The notes: a model not told the origin generated them from the sequence alone. A DNA stretch of 63,063 bases from Chitinophagaceae bacterium (GCA_027486835.1 JAIXOJ010000204.1:1-63063); one strand, 5' to 3'. Shown: positions 19,283 to 29,210, numbered from the stretch's first letter. Numbers and translations: made by a program.

Positions 19283-19987
19283 TTAAGCTATCCATTTATC
19301 CATCAATTTCAAAATATAGGGAGTTAGGGCAGCGGTAAAAATGCCGTTCAATAGCAATCCAAGGCTTGAATAAGCACCATAATTGGCACTGATAGCTATT
19401 GACCTGCTTGTGCCAATGCCATGTGCGGCGGTACCCATGGCCAAGCTTTGAGATATGGGGTTAGTTACCCTGGCAATTTTCAAGATGGAATAGCCAAAGA
19501 TTGACCCAAAAATGCCTACTATTATCACCACCGCTGCTGTTAAAGAAGGGATTCCGCCCGTGATGCTGGATACTTCGATAGCAATGGGGGCGGTTACGGA
19601 TTTGGGGGCGAGTGATAAGATGATTTGTTTTGAGGCGCCTAACAATTTTGCTATCACAACCACGGAAAGTATCCCAACGATACTGCCCGTGAGTTGACTG
19701 AACACAATAATGAATGTCTGCTTTTTTATTTTTTCTAGATGTAAATACAAAGGAACGCCCATGGCCACTACGGCTGGTTTCAAAAAAAACACTACAATTT
19801 TCATGTTTTGCTGAAACACCGAATATTCAATATGGCAAACTGTTAGGAAGAGGATAATAACAGCGGAAGCAATCAAAATTGGGTTTAGGATGGCTGACTT
19901 CAACCTTTGTTGTAATTGCTGTGCCAGGAAATAAACGATGAGGGTAAACCCGATAACAAATATTTCGCTCTCTAAAACCTGCCTCAT
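19283..19987 (-). CDS. LrgB/CidB-family membrane protein
   Basis: I choose the ATG at 19987 (MRQVLESEIFVIGF, 234 residues), because the longer frame overlaps lrgA and adds unconserved residues. Several hydrophobic helices and the family stretch SLAPKSVTAPIAIEVS (near the middle), followed by MGTAAHGIGTSRSIA, identify the LrgB/CidB/YohK family. These inner-membrane proteins act with LrgA-type partners in control of autolysis or in export of small organic acids. It starts one base after the lrgA stop, so the pair is translationally linked. No LytR/LytS-like sensor pair is adjacent. The exact role in Bacteroidota is not established. Confidence 0.92.
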   Translation of the reverse strand: MRQVLESEIFVIGFTLIVYFLAQQLQQRLKSAILNPILIASAVIILFLTVCHIEYSVFQQNMKIVVFFLKPAVVAMGVPLYLHLEKIKKQTFIIVFSQLTGSIVGILSVVVIAKLLGASKQIILSLAPKSVTAPIAIEVSSITGGIPSLTAAVVIIVGIFGSIFGYSILKIARVTNPISQSLAMGTAAHGIGTSRSIAISANYGAYSSLGLLLNGIFTAALTPYILKLMDKWIA

Positions 19988-19988
19988 C

Positions 19989-20327
19989 TTATTTATTTTT
20001 GCGCATGATTTGGTGCATCCAACCTGAAACCACAAATACCAAAACCGTACTGATGAATACCGAAACAACGATGGGCCAGAACGACGCTTTCAATAGGTTG
20101 AAATAAAACATCAAAGAAACGCCCGCTGGTACAAAGAAAAAAGAAAGATTTTGCAGCAATAAGTCTGAAATTCCTTTTACGGAACTCAATTTTACCCACC
20201 CTGATTTGAGCAAAAAAGTGAGCATGAGCATCCCAATTATGCTAGATGGAAATTGGATACCCATCGCCCAAACAAAAAACTCCCCAAAGGCAAGACATCC
20301 AAATAGGATGGCGCATTGTTTTATCAT
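19989..20327 (-). CDS. LrgA/CidA-family membrane protein
   Basis: This 112-residue protein has four hydrophobic segments. It carries the typical LrgA/CidA/YohJ pattern (MGIQFPSSIIGMLMLTFLLKSGWVKL near residues 22-47 and FFVPAGVSLMFYF near 73-85). It is holin-like and is expected to work with the LrgB-type protein encoded one base downstream. The ATG start gives the standard N-terminus. The gene is first in a two-gene unit, with 273 bp upstream that contain the terminator of the sugar gene cluster. Confidence 0.9.
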   Translation of the reverse strand: MIKQCAILFGCLAFGEFFVWAMGIQFPSSIIGMLMLTFLLKSGWVKLSSVKGISDLLLQNLSFFFVPAGVSLMFYFNLLKASFWPIVVSVFISTVLVFVVSGWMHQIMRKNK

Positions 20328-20505
20328 AGTAGATAATTTACATTGACTTAATTACTATAAACGAATGACAGTAAAACAAACAGCATTTCCATATGGGAAG
20401 ATTATGAGAATGAAATTCAAACGAATCAGCATAACCCACATTTTCTCCTGTATCCATGCCAATATTTTGCGCAATAATAATTACAAAAGGGATGGATTGA
20501 AAACA

Positions 20506-20549
20506 AAAAAAAAGGATTCAAGAGCTTTTAAAAGTTCTTGAATCCTTTG
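20506..20549 (-). terminator. Rho-independent terminator after the MFS gene
   Basis: AAAGGATTCAAGA.CTTTT pairs with its complement through about 19 bp with one mismatch (20511-20548). On the minus strand the stem is followed by nine T. It marks the end of the long minus-strand carbohydrate gene run. Confidence 0.9.
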
Positions 20550-20601
20550 TGGTTATTTCAAATTCATATAAATGCTTCTATTCAAACCCACCTGCTTTCC
20601 C

Positions 20602-21831
20602 CTATTCCAGCACAACACAATCCTTCCTAAAGAAATACCTTGCCCCCACAGCTATTGACAATGCCCCGATCACATACATAATAGACAAGCTGGAAAAACT
20701 GGCGGCTAACCCTAGGGTTGGCTTGAGCAAACCTAAAATCAAGGGCGCAAATGCACCTGTTAAGAAAGCAAACATGAGCATAAGACCTGTGGCTGTTGAG
20801 CGTATTTCGGGCTGCACTACCTCGTACAAAGAGGCAAAAAGGTTTGAATCATACACCCCTCTCATAAAACCAAACAAGGCCAATGCACCGAAAGTGACCA
20901 ATTGGCTTTGCGCAAAGCCCATCAGGAAAATAAAGGGTGCTCCGCAAATCAAGGCGGTGGCTTGGATAATCAAGCGACGGCGGGGGTCTATCTTGGCCAT
21001 TTTATCCGCTAGTTTGGAGCCGATCATTACACCTAAAAATGCGCCAATATGATGATATACCAAGGAAGAAAAACCAGCCTGTGTTACTGACAAACCAAAT
21101 TTCTCTACTAAAAACAACGGCATCCAAGTGAGGTAGCCGACGTTGACAAACACCATGCAGGCAAAAGCTACGATGAGCGAAAGGGCCGTGGGTTTTCCCA
21201 ATACTTTTAATCCTGCCTTGATGGATTGGCCTAAAGGTTTGCGGGCTACCACTATTTCGGTCGGGTCATTTTTTACCCGCCACATAAATATCCCTGCCAA
21301 TATTATCCCTGCAACCCCAAATATCTTGAACGAGGATCGCCATCCATACCGTTCGCCTACGTAACCTGCTAAATAACCGCTAGAGATAATGCCTACATAT
21401 ACAGCGGTTTGGTGAAGAGAAAGGGCGAAAGCGCGATTTTCTTTGTAGCGTTCCCCAAGGAGGGCGTTGGCAGATGGTGCATAAAAGGCTTCGCCGCCGC
21501 CTGTGGCAATACCTAACAGCAACACGAACGAAACCAAATTGGACGCAAAACCCGTGAAAAATGTGGATATGCTCCAAAATAAAATGCAGCAGGCAAGGAT
21601 ATTTCTTCTAGGGAAAATATCCCCTAAAAATCCTGCTACCGGTACTAGTAATCCATACGTCCAAACCAATGATGCGGCAATCAAACCAAACTGCACATCC
21701 GATAAATTTATTTCTTTTCGGATGAGGGGCAGCGTTACATTGAAGATTTGACGGTCGGCCTGATTGAGAAAAAAGGCGAACCAAAGGATGATCAATAATT
21801 CCCAATTGGAAAAAAAACTTTTTTTCTGCAT
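20602..21831 (-). CDS. MFS transporter, probable sugar or sugar-acid symporter
   Basis: At 409 residues with about twelve hydrophobic helices, this is a complete major facilitator protein of the inner membrane. The first helix NWELLIILWFAFFLNQADRQIF and the loop GFLGDIFPRRNI (about residues 68-79, the RxGRR-like motif A) are typical of the organic anion/hexuronate group. It is the last gene of the minus-strand run and starts 9 bp after the LamG protein's stop, so the two share a transcript. The neighbouring secreted glycosidases suggest it imports a released sugar or uronate. Substrate is inferred from context only. Confidence 0.9.
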   Translation of the reverse strand: MQKKSFFSNWELLIILWFAFFLNQADRQIFNVTLPLIRKEINLSDVQFGLIAASLVWTYGLLVPVAGFLGDIFPRRNILACCILFWSISTFFTGFASNLVSFVLLLGIATGGGEAFYAPSANALLGERYKENRAFALSLHQTAVYVGIISSGYLAGYVGERYGWRSSFKIFGVAGIILAGIFMWRVKNDPTEIVVARKPLGQSIKAGLKVLGKPTALSLIVAFACMVFVNVGYLTWMPLFLVEKFGLSVTQAGFSSLVYHHIGAFLGVMIGSKLADKMAKIDPRRRLIIQATALICGAPFIFLMGFAQSQLVTFGALALFGFMRGVYDSNLFASLYEVVQPEIRSTATGLMLMFAFLTGAFAPLILGLLKPTLGLAASFSSLSIMYVIGALSIAVGARYFFRKDCVVLE

Positions 21832-21840
21832 TTGTAATAT

Positions 21841-22647
21841 TTAAAGGGATAAACGTTTTAGTGTTTCATCATCAAGTACTCGATCGAATATTGCCAACCC
21901 GCCTATTTGGCCTTTAAAAAAATTGCCCATTCCAGCTTTCAACAATACGGCTCCTACCGTGAAATCTGAACCGTTGTTGCCCATTCCATGCGGGAAGTAA
22001 TAAGGATTTTTTTGTTGGACAAGTCCCTCGGGATAGCCTTCAAAACCTTGTGTGTGGTTGATGCGTTCGGGTGCTCTTTCTTCAAATTCTCCGTTGAAAT
22101 AGGATTTGATGTATTCCCCATCGTAGGTAAATGCCACAAAAGCCCATTCATTGGCGGGCACTTCTTGTTTGCTGGCTGAATAATCTATTGAGTAAGGAAA
22201 AGGGGGCGTTGGCCTTCCGGTTTTAGATATGTGTCCGCAAACTTGGTTTTTCCCATTATAGTGCGGAAGGCTTACGAACAAACCATATTGGCGTTTGCCG
22301 CCGTCTTGGTATTCGTTCCATAGGCCTCCTACAAATCCTGTTTGTTCGCCGCTCCATTTTACCCATGCCATCACGGTAATGGTTTGGTGGCTTCCATGCA
22401 GGTTGAGTTGACCAATTGCTTGGTTGGGCATGGACAAAAAATTGGTTCCATCAAATTTGGCGGAATAACCCGAGAGCGGGCCTTCGTCTGCCCTTACCAC
22501 TTCGCCAGCAGCTTCGTGAAGCGTGAAATTCTGTACGCCATGAGCTACTCTGTCTTGGCCTGTGGGTTCTTTAAAATCCCATAAGGCAATTAATCCTGGG
22601 GTTGCTAATACAGATTCGAGCAACCCGGTTTGTGCATGTATTGACAT
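21841..22647 (-). CDS. LamG/concanavalin-A-like domain protein without signal peptide
   Basis: Starting at ATG 22647 (MSIHAQTGLLESVLATPGLIALWDF), this 268-residue protein is a single LamG/jelly-roll domain. It has the usual YSAKFDGTNFLSM, TVMAWVKWSG, NEWAFVAFTYDGEYIKSYFNG and C-terminal GQIGGLAIFDRVLDDETL phrases. No signal peptide or membrane helix is visible from either the ATG at 22647 or the alternative at 22677, which is odd for this fold beside secreted enzymes. It is coupled to the MFS gene downstream (8-bp gap) and follows GH120. It could be a lectin-like protein exported by another route, or a cytoplasmic lyase/hydrolase of this fold. I assign no reaction. Confidence 0.8.
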   Translation of the reverse strand: MSIHAQTGLLESVLATPGLIALWDFKEPTGQDRVAHGVQNFTLHEAAGEVVRADEGPLSGYSAKFDGTNFLSMPNQAIGQLNLHGSHQTITVMAWVKWSGEQTGFVGGLWNEYQDGGKRQYGLFVSLPHYNGKNQVCGHISKTGRPTPPFPYSIDYSASKQEVPANEWAFVAFTYDGEYIKSYFNGEFEERAPERINHTQGFEGYPEGLVQQKNPYYFPHGMGNNGSDFTVGAVLLKAGMGNFFKGQIGGLAIFDRVLDDETLKRLSL

Positions 22648-22662
22648 GATTATCTTTTTTAG

Positions 22663-22705
22663 ATGGGCTAAACCCATTGTTAACGTATTATGCTCGGTTG
22701 GAGCT
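22663..22705. repeat. 43-bp dispersed two-hairpin repeat, copy 2
   Basis: Same layout and length as 6486-6528: ATGGG-ctaaa-CCCAT, linker, then GCTC-ggttg-GAGC. One stem position differs as a compensatory pair (C-G in copy 1, T-A here). It lies 16 bp upstream of the LamG gene start, in the same orientation relative to the gene as copy 1. Confidence 0.78.
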
Positions 22706-22759
22706 ACTTTATTCGTATTTTATGATTAATAAATTCATTTCCAAACACAGGAAAAACCA

Positions 22760-24766
22760 TTACCAAACCTTTATCACCTGTTCACCATCTGTTAGGAATT
22801 CAAAGGGGCCAGACTTTGGCGTGTTGGGGTTGCGGGGTTTTCCTAAATAATCTTGGTCGATGCGCAAATAGCTACCATCGGGGTTTTCAAATGGTGCATC
22901 AGCAATGCGTGGCATTCCCAATAAGTCAGTGGTAATCAATTGCGTGCTTGCCTTTGTGAAAGATTTGTCCATTTTTAGGTGCAGATACACTTCGTTTCCA
23001 CGTTCTTCTACCTCAACTTTGGCTTTGAACGTGCAGTCCTGAACCGTGTTTTTTTCATAGATAAATGGCTTGGCTTCTCCCCAATAGACGTTCCCTGCTG
23101 CCCATACGGGTTGTTTTACTTTGGCAAAAGTGACCACATACACGTTGTTTTCTTTTTTCAGTGAGTCTAAATAAGCTTGCAAGGATGGGGAATATATATT
23201 GTACAAATCCAACCCGAAAGCACCGCCCCTATCGTTGTTGCCCGCTGCATTAGCTTCTTCGTTGATGATTTTTTTTGATTCGGTATTGATTGAGGCAAAT
23301 ATATTGTTGTAAAACCGGGTATCACCTCCCACGATGGTGGCTGTGCCTGCCAATTGAGTGGAATGAGGAAAATGGTAAGGGGTATATCTGTTCAATACTG
23401 ATTTATGTATGGTTTTTCCTGTAATTAAATTGTGAGCGAAAGCGGTGCCTTCTGAAAAATCAAAAAAGCCTTCGGGTGACAAAAGAATATTGTTGTCCAC
23501 CACAAAAGGACCGTGGTTTACTTCTGACATAATATCCAAGGTATTTCTGTACAATAAATTAGATGAGATACGCGTGCCTTGGCATTGCCAATCCATCCAG
23601 ATGCCCATTGTGCCATTGTCGTGGATGCGGTTGTTGTGGATGGCTACGTCGAGGGCCGCATGTAGTTTGATGCCTGCCATTTCATCGCCTGCAAATTGTT
23701 TTTTGGTGTAGATATTATAGATGTGGTTGTTGTATATCTCGCTGAAAACGCAGCCTAAATGACCTACGATTCCCGCTTGCTCACAATTATAAATCGTGTT
23801 GTTGCGCACGATATGCGAACCTATCGATTCCCTGTTCCAGCCTATTTGTATGGCTTTGAACACCACTTCGAGTTGGTATTGGAAGCCCGATTTAAGCCGT
23901 TTGTTTACACCAAAGTTTTGACCCGTACTGCCCTCCTTCCCAAGGCTGATGCCGGAACATTTGGAATCGCTGATGATATTGTTTTCTATGATCCAACCCT
24001 TTGCCCAATGTGGCCCTACGGCCCCGTTTTGCTCCGCTGTGGGTGGGGCAAATTGAGTGGCGGCTTGGCTGAAATGAAAACCTCTTACCGTTAGGTAATT
24101 GATGCCTGTTTGGGCAGGATAAAAACATGTGGAGCGTACATTAATCTCTGTTAATTCCTTGTTGGGATTCTTGCCTTGAAAATTTGCCCAGATGGTTGTG
24201 AATCCATTTTTGCTTTCGCAATACCACGTAAATAAAGAGCCTGCTTGGTCGGTGGCATCCGTTAAAGGTTTAGGCAATTCCACCTTTTTTAAGGTCTCTA
24301 CTTCGTACAAGGATTTGCCGTTCAGATACACTTCGCCCGTGTGGTGTACCCTTCCCTTGGCATTGAACCAATCGGCATAAATCGTATCCTGATAGGGATT
24401 GTAGTTGCCAAAATAGCTGTTGGGCAGGGTGAGTTTCCACACATTACCGTTTACAAGCTGCCAATTATTGGCTACTTCCGAACCTTTTACAAAAACCTGT
24501 TCATCGGGTGCGGCTCGGTATAAAATCCGCTTGATATTGCTTGTGCCTCCGAAAACTGGGTTTACCCATTCCCGATACGTGCCTGCATGAACCGTTACCG
24601 TATCGCCTGCCTTGGCCTTTTTGGCTGCCCAGTTAATAGTTCTGAAGGGGGCATTTGCCGTGCCTACATTATCGTCATTGCCAGTTATTGACACATGAAA
24701 TTCGCGGGCGATAGAATGGGTTAGTGAAAAGAACAAACAAAAAATGACAACGAAATTTTTATTCAT
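22760..24766 (-). CDS. Beta-xylosidase, GH120
   Basis: This 668-residue protein has a signal peptide (1-20, cleaved after SIA). A right-handed beta-helix matches, from memory, the GH120 xylosidase XylC of Thermoanaerobacterium over its full length. Shared phrases include HAGTYREWVNP, GNVWKLTLPNS, FAPPTAEQNGAVGPHWAKGW and HLGCVFSEIYNNHIYNI. The two catalytic acids fit: Asp392 in WMDWQCQGT (nucleophile) and Glu415 in MSEVNHGP (acid/base). They are 23 residues apart, as in XylC (382 and 405). It removes xylose from xylo-oligosaccharides in the periplasm or outside. It lies between GH42 and the LamG-MFS pair on one strand, with small gaps, so one operon is likely. Confidence 0.92.
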   Translation of the reverse strand: MNKNFVVIFCLFFSLTHSIAREFHVSITGNDDNVGTANAPFRTINWAAKKAKAGDTVTVHAGTYREWVNPVFGGTSNIKRILYRAAPDEQVFVKGSEVANNWQLVNGNVWKLTLPNSYFGNYNPYQDTIYADWFNAKGRVHHTGEVYLNGKSLYEVETLKKVELPKPLTDATDQAGSLFTWYCESKNGFTTIWANFQGKNPNKELTEINVRSTCFYPAQTGINYLTVRGFHFSQAATQFAPPTAEQNGAVGPHWAKGWIIENNIISDSKCSGISLGKEGSTGQNFGVNKRLKSGFQYQLEVVFKAIQIGWNRESIGSHIVRNNTIYNCEQAGIVGHLGCVFSEIYNNHIYNIYTKKQFAGDEMAGIKLHAALDVAIHNNRIHDNGTMGIWMDWQCQGTRISSNLLYRNTLDIMSEVNHGPFVVDNNILLSPEGFFDFSEGTAFAHNLITGKTIHKSVLNRYTPYHFPHSTQLAGTATIVGGDTRFYNNIFASINTESKKIINEEANAAGNNDRGGAFGLDLYNIYSPSLQAYLDSLKKENNVYVVTFAKVKQPVWAAGNVYWGEAKPFIYEKNTVQDCTFKAKVEVEERGNEVYLHLKMDKSFTKASTQLITTDLLGMPRIADAPFENPDGSYLRIDQDYLGKPRNPNTPKSGPFEFLTDGEQVIKVW

Positions 24767-24839
24767 AGTTAATATAATTATCGATTGAAGACTATTTATA
24801 AATTGACCAAATCCAACAAGTAGCAGTTATTTTTTTACC

Positions 24840-26963
24840 CTATTTTTTGATGGAAGTTACTGGCTTCCATTTCAACACAATCGTTTGCTTTGGTTGCAAT
24901 AAAAAACTCGGCGATGCAAATGATGCAGGTTGAGAATGTGTATTAAAAAGGACTGTGGCACTCAATGGCTTTTGTTGTTTTAGCGACACTTTAGCAGATT
25001 GGTTATTACCATTGGTAATGATGGTTACATAAGTCCCTTTATTTTCCAAAACAGACATTACCACATTCGGACTTTGCTTTGAAAATACTATCGGTTGACT
25101 CTCACCAATAGCTTTGGTTTCTGTCTGTAACCAATTTGTAAAGGTGCGGCTATCACTTAACCAAGCACCTAAACCTGCCAATTGGGGCATCCAAACCACT
25201 TCGCCTTTGCCATAATTGTTGCGCACTGCCAAAACCCGGTTGCCAGACTTGGAGATGACCTTGCCCGTTTTATTCAATATTTCGATTTGCCAAATACATA
25301 CTGGCAAAGAATCGGTGGTACCTGCCACGCCGATTTCATGGATATTTTCTTCCACTCGTATGTCTTTATAAGTGGCACCGCATAATTGCTCGAAAAGATA
25401 TCCAACTTGCGGGGTGTTGACTTCGTCTGAATTGTAATATCCTGATAAACCATCGATGATGAGCTTGTTGCCGTTTGCTACAAATGTTTCTGCCTGTTTT
25501 GCTGTAGCATTGGCAATGGTGGTGGCGTTGGGCAAGATGGCGATAAAATCCTTTTTGTTTTCCCAGTCAAAATCTTCAATGAACTTGAATGTGGCTGGTA
25601 TGCCCAGAGCGGAAAGAGCTTGGTAGTAAGACAGTGCCGTGAAAATGTGTGCGTTGGGCCCTCTCGCCACTAGGGTATCTTTTGAGTTTTTGCGCAACAT
25701 CGTAATCATCGTTTCGCGACTTATTAAAATTGCAATTTGCCTTTTCAAGGTGGTTGCCCCTGCAAAAAAGTCCTTTTCTTTCTCTATGGTTTCGGCTATG
25801 GAAGCGGCCATTTGCATTCTATCACTGGGATTGCCCTGAAAATCGAGCAACGACCAATCGCCAGATTCGCCCGTTTTTGTGCGCTTGCTCAACATCCAAT
25901 AAATAATTTTTTCTGCGCCTGTTCCTATACCTGTCCATGTCCACTGTGCAATGTCGTTGGCTTCCGGCCCTAGCGGACGACCTCCGCTCCAGATATTGTT
26001 TCCGCCTTGCAATTCCGAAATCCAAAAAGGGTTGGGCTCTGAACTTCCTTTGACAATTTCACAAGAAGCGGCCACCCCTAGCGCAAACTGCTCAGGTTTT
26101 AAAATGCCAAAATGCCAAGACGGATGAATGGATGCCCCCAATGTGGTCAAAAATTTTCGCCATGCAGGGAAATCGTATTGAATTAAGTTGCCAAAAACAT
26201 TGTGTGGATTTACATGCACTTCATGCGATGTATCGTATTTCTTTATTTCATCGGCTATCCATTGCAATATCCAAGTGATATTGTCTGCCGAAAATCGATA
26301 CCAATCGTAAAACTCCACATAATTCCATCCCGCTTTTTCCCAACTAGGACTATACTCGATCTGATCAAATGCACTAAAATCGGAGGGCAGTTCGTTTTTA
26401 AGGGGCGAGGTAAAATTTCTTTGCCAAGCCTTGTTCAATTGCTCAATCGTGCCATATTTTTTTTGTAACCATTTGCGGTAAAGTTGCAATGCAAATGTTG
26501 TCTTTATAGGGCCATGGGCCGGCTCGTTGATCAACCACCAAGTTTCCAAGGAAGGATGATTTTTATAGCGGTTTACGATCAATTCCAGCTTTTTTGCGTG
26601 ATACTTTAGTTCTGCCTCGTTGTTGGGATCTTCTGGTACAGTGAATGTTAACTGCACTTTTACCCCGTATTTTTTAGCAGCGGCAAAGGCATTGTCCACT
26701 AAAACAGTATCTGCCAACCCTATAAAAACACGTACCACGGGCATGTGGCTTTTGGCCAATAACTGAATTTTAGCATCAATATATTCTGCCGTATAATGCG
26801 GTTCTAACCAAAACTCTGCTCCTAACCGTGGGATGGATTTGGGCTGAGCAAAAACCACTGCGCTGCTTGTAAGCAAAAAAGCAATCAGCAACATTCTTTG
26901 AAAAGCACGAATAGTTTTAAGGCTCATCACGACTTTGTTTGTAAAAAATAATTGACTTTTCAT
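24840..26963 (-). CDS. GH42-type beta-galactosidase, secreted
   Basis: The 707-residue protein has an N-terminal signal (hydrophobic RMLLIAFLLTSSAVVFAQ ending near residue 40). An alternative start at 26927 would shorten the leader by 12 residues. The TIM barrel begins RLGAEFWLEPHYT. WWLINEPAHG gives acid/base Glu147, and NPFWISELQGGN gives nucleophile Glu317, the spacing expected for clan GH-A and GH42. The C-terminal part (about 440-600) has a trimerisation-like Rossmann fold and then a beta-sandwich. It would remove beta-galactose from pectic galactan or hemicellulose side chains. It sits 32 bp after the GH36 gene and 73 bp before GH120, so it belongs to the same transcript. Other GH-A families are possible. 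Confidence 0.85.
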   Translation of the reverse strand: MKSQLFFTNKVVMSLKTIRAFQRMLLIAFLLTSSAVVFAQPKSIPRLGAEFWLEPHYTAEYIDAKIQLLAKSHMPVVRVFIGLADTVLVDNAFAAAKKYGVKVQLTFTVPEDPNNEAELKYHAKKLELIVNRYKNHPSLETWWLINEPAHGPIKTTFALQLYRKWLQKKYGTIEQLNKAWQRNFTSPLKNELPSDFSAFDQIEYSPSWEKAGWNYVEFYDWYRFSADNITWILQWIADEIKKYDTSHEVHVNPHNVFGNLIQYDFPAWRKFLTTLGASIHPSWHFGILKPEQFALGVAASCEIVKGSSEPNPFWISELQGGNNIWSGGRPLGPEANDIAQWTWTGIGTGAEKIIYWMLSKRTKTGESGDWSLLDFQGNPSDRMQMAASIAETIEKEKDFFAGATTLKRQIAILISRETMITMLRKNSKDTLVARGPNAHIFTALSYYQALSALGIPATFKFIEDFDWENKKDFIAILPNATTIANATAKQAETFVANGNKLIIDGLSGYYNSDEVNTPQVGYLFEQLCGATYKDIRVEENIHEIGVAGTTDSLPVCIWQIEILNKTGKVISKSGNRVLAVRNNYGKGEVVWMPQLAGLGAWLSDSRTFTNWLQTETKAIGESQPIVFSKQSPNVVMSVLENKGTYVTIITNGNNQSAKVSLKQQKPLSATVLFNTHSQPASFASPSFLLQPKQTIVLKWKPVTSIKK

Positions 26964-26996
26964 TTAATTTTATTTGGAAAAATACTGAGCTAATTT

Positions 26997-29081
26997 TTAA
27001 TCAATAATAGTGTATTCTATCAAAAGGAAGCCATTTTTAGTAGGAATTTCCACAGGAATGGTAGCTGATTTACTTACTACTATTTGAAACTGCTTATCAG
27101 AAACAATGTCTTTGCATTGCAATCTGCTACCTACGGGCAAATGCACTTTTATTGAAGATTTCACATCGGCATTGTCCTCCCTAAACAACAGGAAATATCC
27201 TTTTTTATCTTGAATAGATTGAAGACCTGTATTGGCAGTACCTGAAGGCTCATCGCCAATGGGCAAAATAGTTCCTTCATGAAAAGAATGTTGAATGGTT
27301 TTGTACTTGTTTATTAATGTACTGGTTGTAAAAGCTTCTTTTGGCAGTCCGGTCGCCTCCATCCATGCCAAGGGCGAAGCGGCCATGGTAGTAGCAAATA
27401 AATAATCGAAAGCATAATTTTTAGGGGCAAACTTATCGGAACCGTAAATGCCTTGATTGCGCCATTTGTTTAAAAACTCAATTTGTAAACGAGGGGCAGG
27501 AACATATTTTGAAAGCATCCAAAGGTTTCTAAGCGTCCAATAGGGATAATAATTTTGCCAATCGGTGTATCTATTTTCCAGAAAAACATTGCCATACTCA
27601 TTGAAGTAATAGTAACCGCCCCTTCTGCCCGCAGTTACATCCAAATTAAATACGATTTCTTGCTTTGAATCACTGACCACTTTGTCAAAAAGCAATCTTA
27701 ATCGTTGCTCGCCCAGCCTATTGCGTATTTGTACCCCATCGATTTTAAAGGTTTTGATGCCGTATTTATGGTATAACCACAACAAGGCGTTTGCATCTTT
27801 TTCCCAATCGGCAAAATCATTTTCGATGCTCGGATTGAACCATAAACAGATATTGATGCCTAACTTTTTGCCCGCATCCACAATGGGTTGTAATCCATTG
27901 GGATATTTTAGGGAATCGGGTTTCCAATAATTTGGATTTTGCCAGATGCTTTTAAACGAACCTCCTGCAAAAGCGGAATTGGCACTTTTTCCTGATTGCC
28001 AACCATCGTCAATTTGATAATGGGTAATGCCAAGTTTGGCAGCAGCTTGCAATTCGTTCAAACAAAATGTTTCGTTTACTTTTTTGTCCTGCCCCCTATC
28101 GCCCCATGTGTTCATCATAATGGCTTCGTCGGCTTTCGATTTATGCAAGCGGATTTGTTTTTGGTATTTATGGAGTTGCACATAACAATCAAATTGATTG
28201 TTCCGATATAAACCCAATACCGAACTATAGGTTTTTTGCCATTCCCCTTTAAATAAATCTTTGGCATCCATTCCCAAACCCACCACTTTCAACTCACCAA
28301 AGTTGGATACAAAATCGGCGTTGGGGTATGCCAATTGAACAAAGGAGCAGGGGGCTTCTTTCAAAAAAAAGATACCATTACCTGATTCCGAATTGTTTGC
28401 AAATAAGAGGTTGCCGCGCAACAAGGCTGTTTTATAAGACAAGGCACGGGTAGTTTGAACAAGATTATTGTTTCTATCGGTAACGTCAAACAACTCTACA
28501 GCTTCTAGTTTCCAATGTTTTCCGCCTAAAGCTACCCTATCCAACACTGGGTAAATTCCAGCGTTGCCTCCCGCTTCCACTCTTTCAATATTTTTTTGGT
28601 CAGCAACACTTTCTGTGCTCGATAGCCATGAATGGGTTGCATTACCTTTTAAATAAGTGTCTAATGCAATCACACAAACATCATTGTAGAGGCGATAAAT
28701 ACGTTTTACATCCACCGTTCCAAGAGAAAATGATACTTCTACTGCAAAATAGCTTGCGTGGATTCCATTTGAAGGAACAATAATCGACTTAAATGTGCCG
28801 TTGGTGACTTGTGCAGTTTCATTGGGCAGTTCAAAATCGGGCTTATTGTGGTGTACTGGGTATGTTCTTGCATTTGTTTTGTCAACCAATTGAATGGTAA
28901 TTAAATTTCCGTTATTCCATAAAAAGCTTCTTTCTATTTGATTGTTACCTATTTTGAAGGTATCGTTTTGTAATGTTGCATATCCGGGATGCTGCCCAGC
29001 GGCAAACATTTGAGTGGAAAAAACAACCCATAAAACACAAAAAAAAGATTTGAATACCCGTGAAAAAAATGTCTCTTCCAT
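26997..29081 (-). CDS. Alpha-galactosidase-like GH36/GH27-clan enzyme, secreted
   Basis: From ATG 29081 (MEETFFSRVFKSFFCVLWVV) the protein has 694 residues and a signal peptide ending near AAG; the longer frame from 29150 would bury the signal behind a non-signal lead. An N-terminal beta-sandwich (about 25-300) is followed by a GH-D barrel with GITHYQIDDGWQSG, a conserved substrate-binding Asp pair, and GIKTFKIDGVQIRN, whose Asp is the expected nucleophile. A C-terminal beta domain ends the protein. It would hydrolyse alpha-galactosyl or related alpha-glycosidic bonds. It lies between the heparinase-fold gene and GH42 on one strand. The exact family within the clan is a judgement by eye. Confidence 0.84.
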   Translation of the reverse strand: MEETFFSRVFKSFFCVLWVVFSTQMFAAGQHPGYATLQNDTFKIGNNQIERSFLWNNGNLITIQLVDKTNARTYPVHHNKPDFELPNETAQVTNGTFKSIIVPSNGIHASYFAVEVSFSLGTVDVKRIYRLYNDVCVIALDTYLKGNATHSWLSSTESVADQKNIERVEAGGNAGIYPVLDRVALGGKHWKLEAVELFDVTDRNNNLVQTTRALSYKTALLRGNLLFANNSESGNGIFFLKEAPCSFVQLAYPNADFVSNFGELKVVGLGMDAKDLFKGEWQKTYSSVLGLYRNNQFDCYVQLHKYQKQIRLHKSKADEAIMMNTWGDRGQDKKVNETFCLNELQAAAKLGITHYQIDDGWQSGKSANSAFAGGSFKSIWQNPNYWKPDSLKYPNGLQPIVDAGKKLGINICLWFNPSIENDFADWEKDANALLWLYHKYGIKTFKIDGVQIRNRLGEQRLRLLFDKVVSDSKQEIVFNLDVTAGRRGGYYYFNEYGNVFLENRYTDWQNYYPYWTLRNLWMLSKYVPAPRLQIEFLNKWRNQGIYGSDKFAPKNYAFDYLFATTMAASPLAWMEATGLPKEAFTTSTLINKYKTIQHSFHEGTILPIGDEPSGTANTGLQSIQDKKGYFLLFREDNADVKSSIKVHLPVGSRLQCKDIVSDKQFQIVVSKSATIPVEIPTKNGFLLIEYTIID

Positions 29082-29210
29082 ATACCTGTGCGGTAAAAAT
29101 AGGTGAAGGGATAGGTACGTACCACCGGAAGCACAAAAATTTTCATACAAACGACGATAAGATTTGCAACCCTATCATCGTTTGCGAAGCCGTCCAACGC
29201 TTTTACGCCA

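Noticed and set aside
22760-24766. GH141 fucosidase as identity of the 668-residue beta-helix protein
   Set aside because: Length, phrases and the 23-residue spacing of the two catalytic acids fit GH120 xylosidase better.
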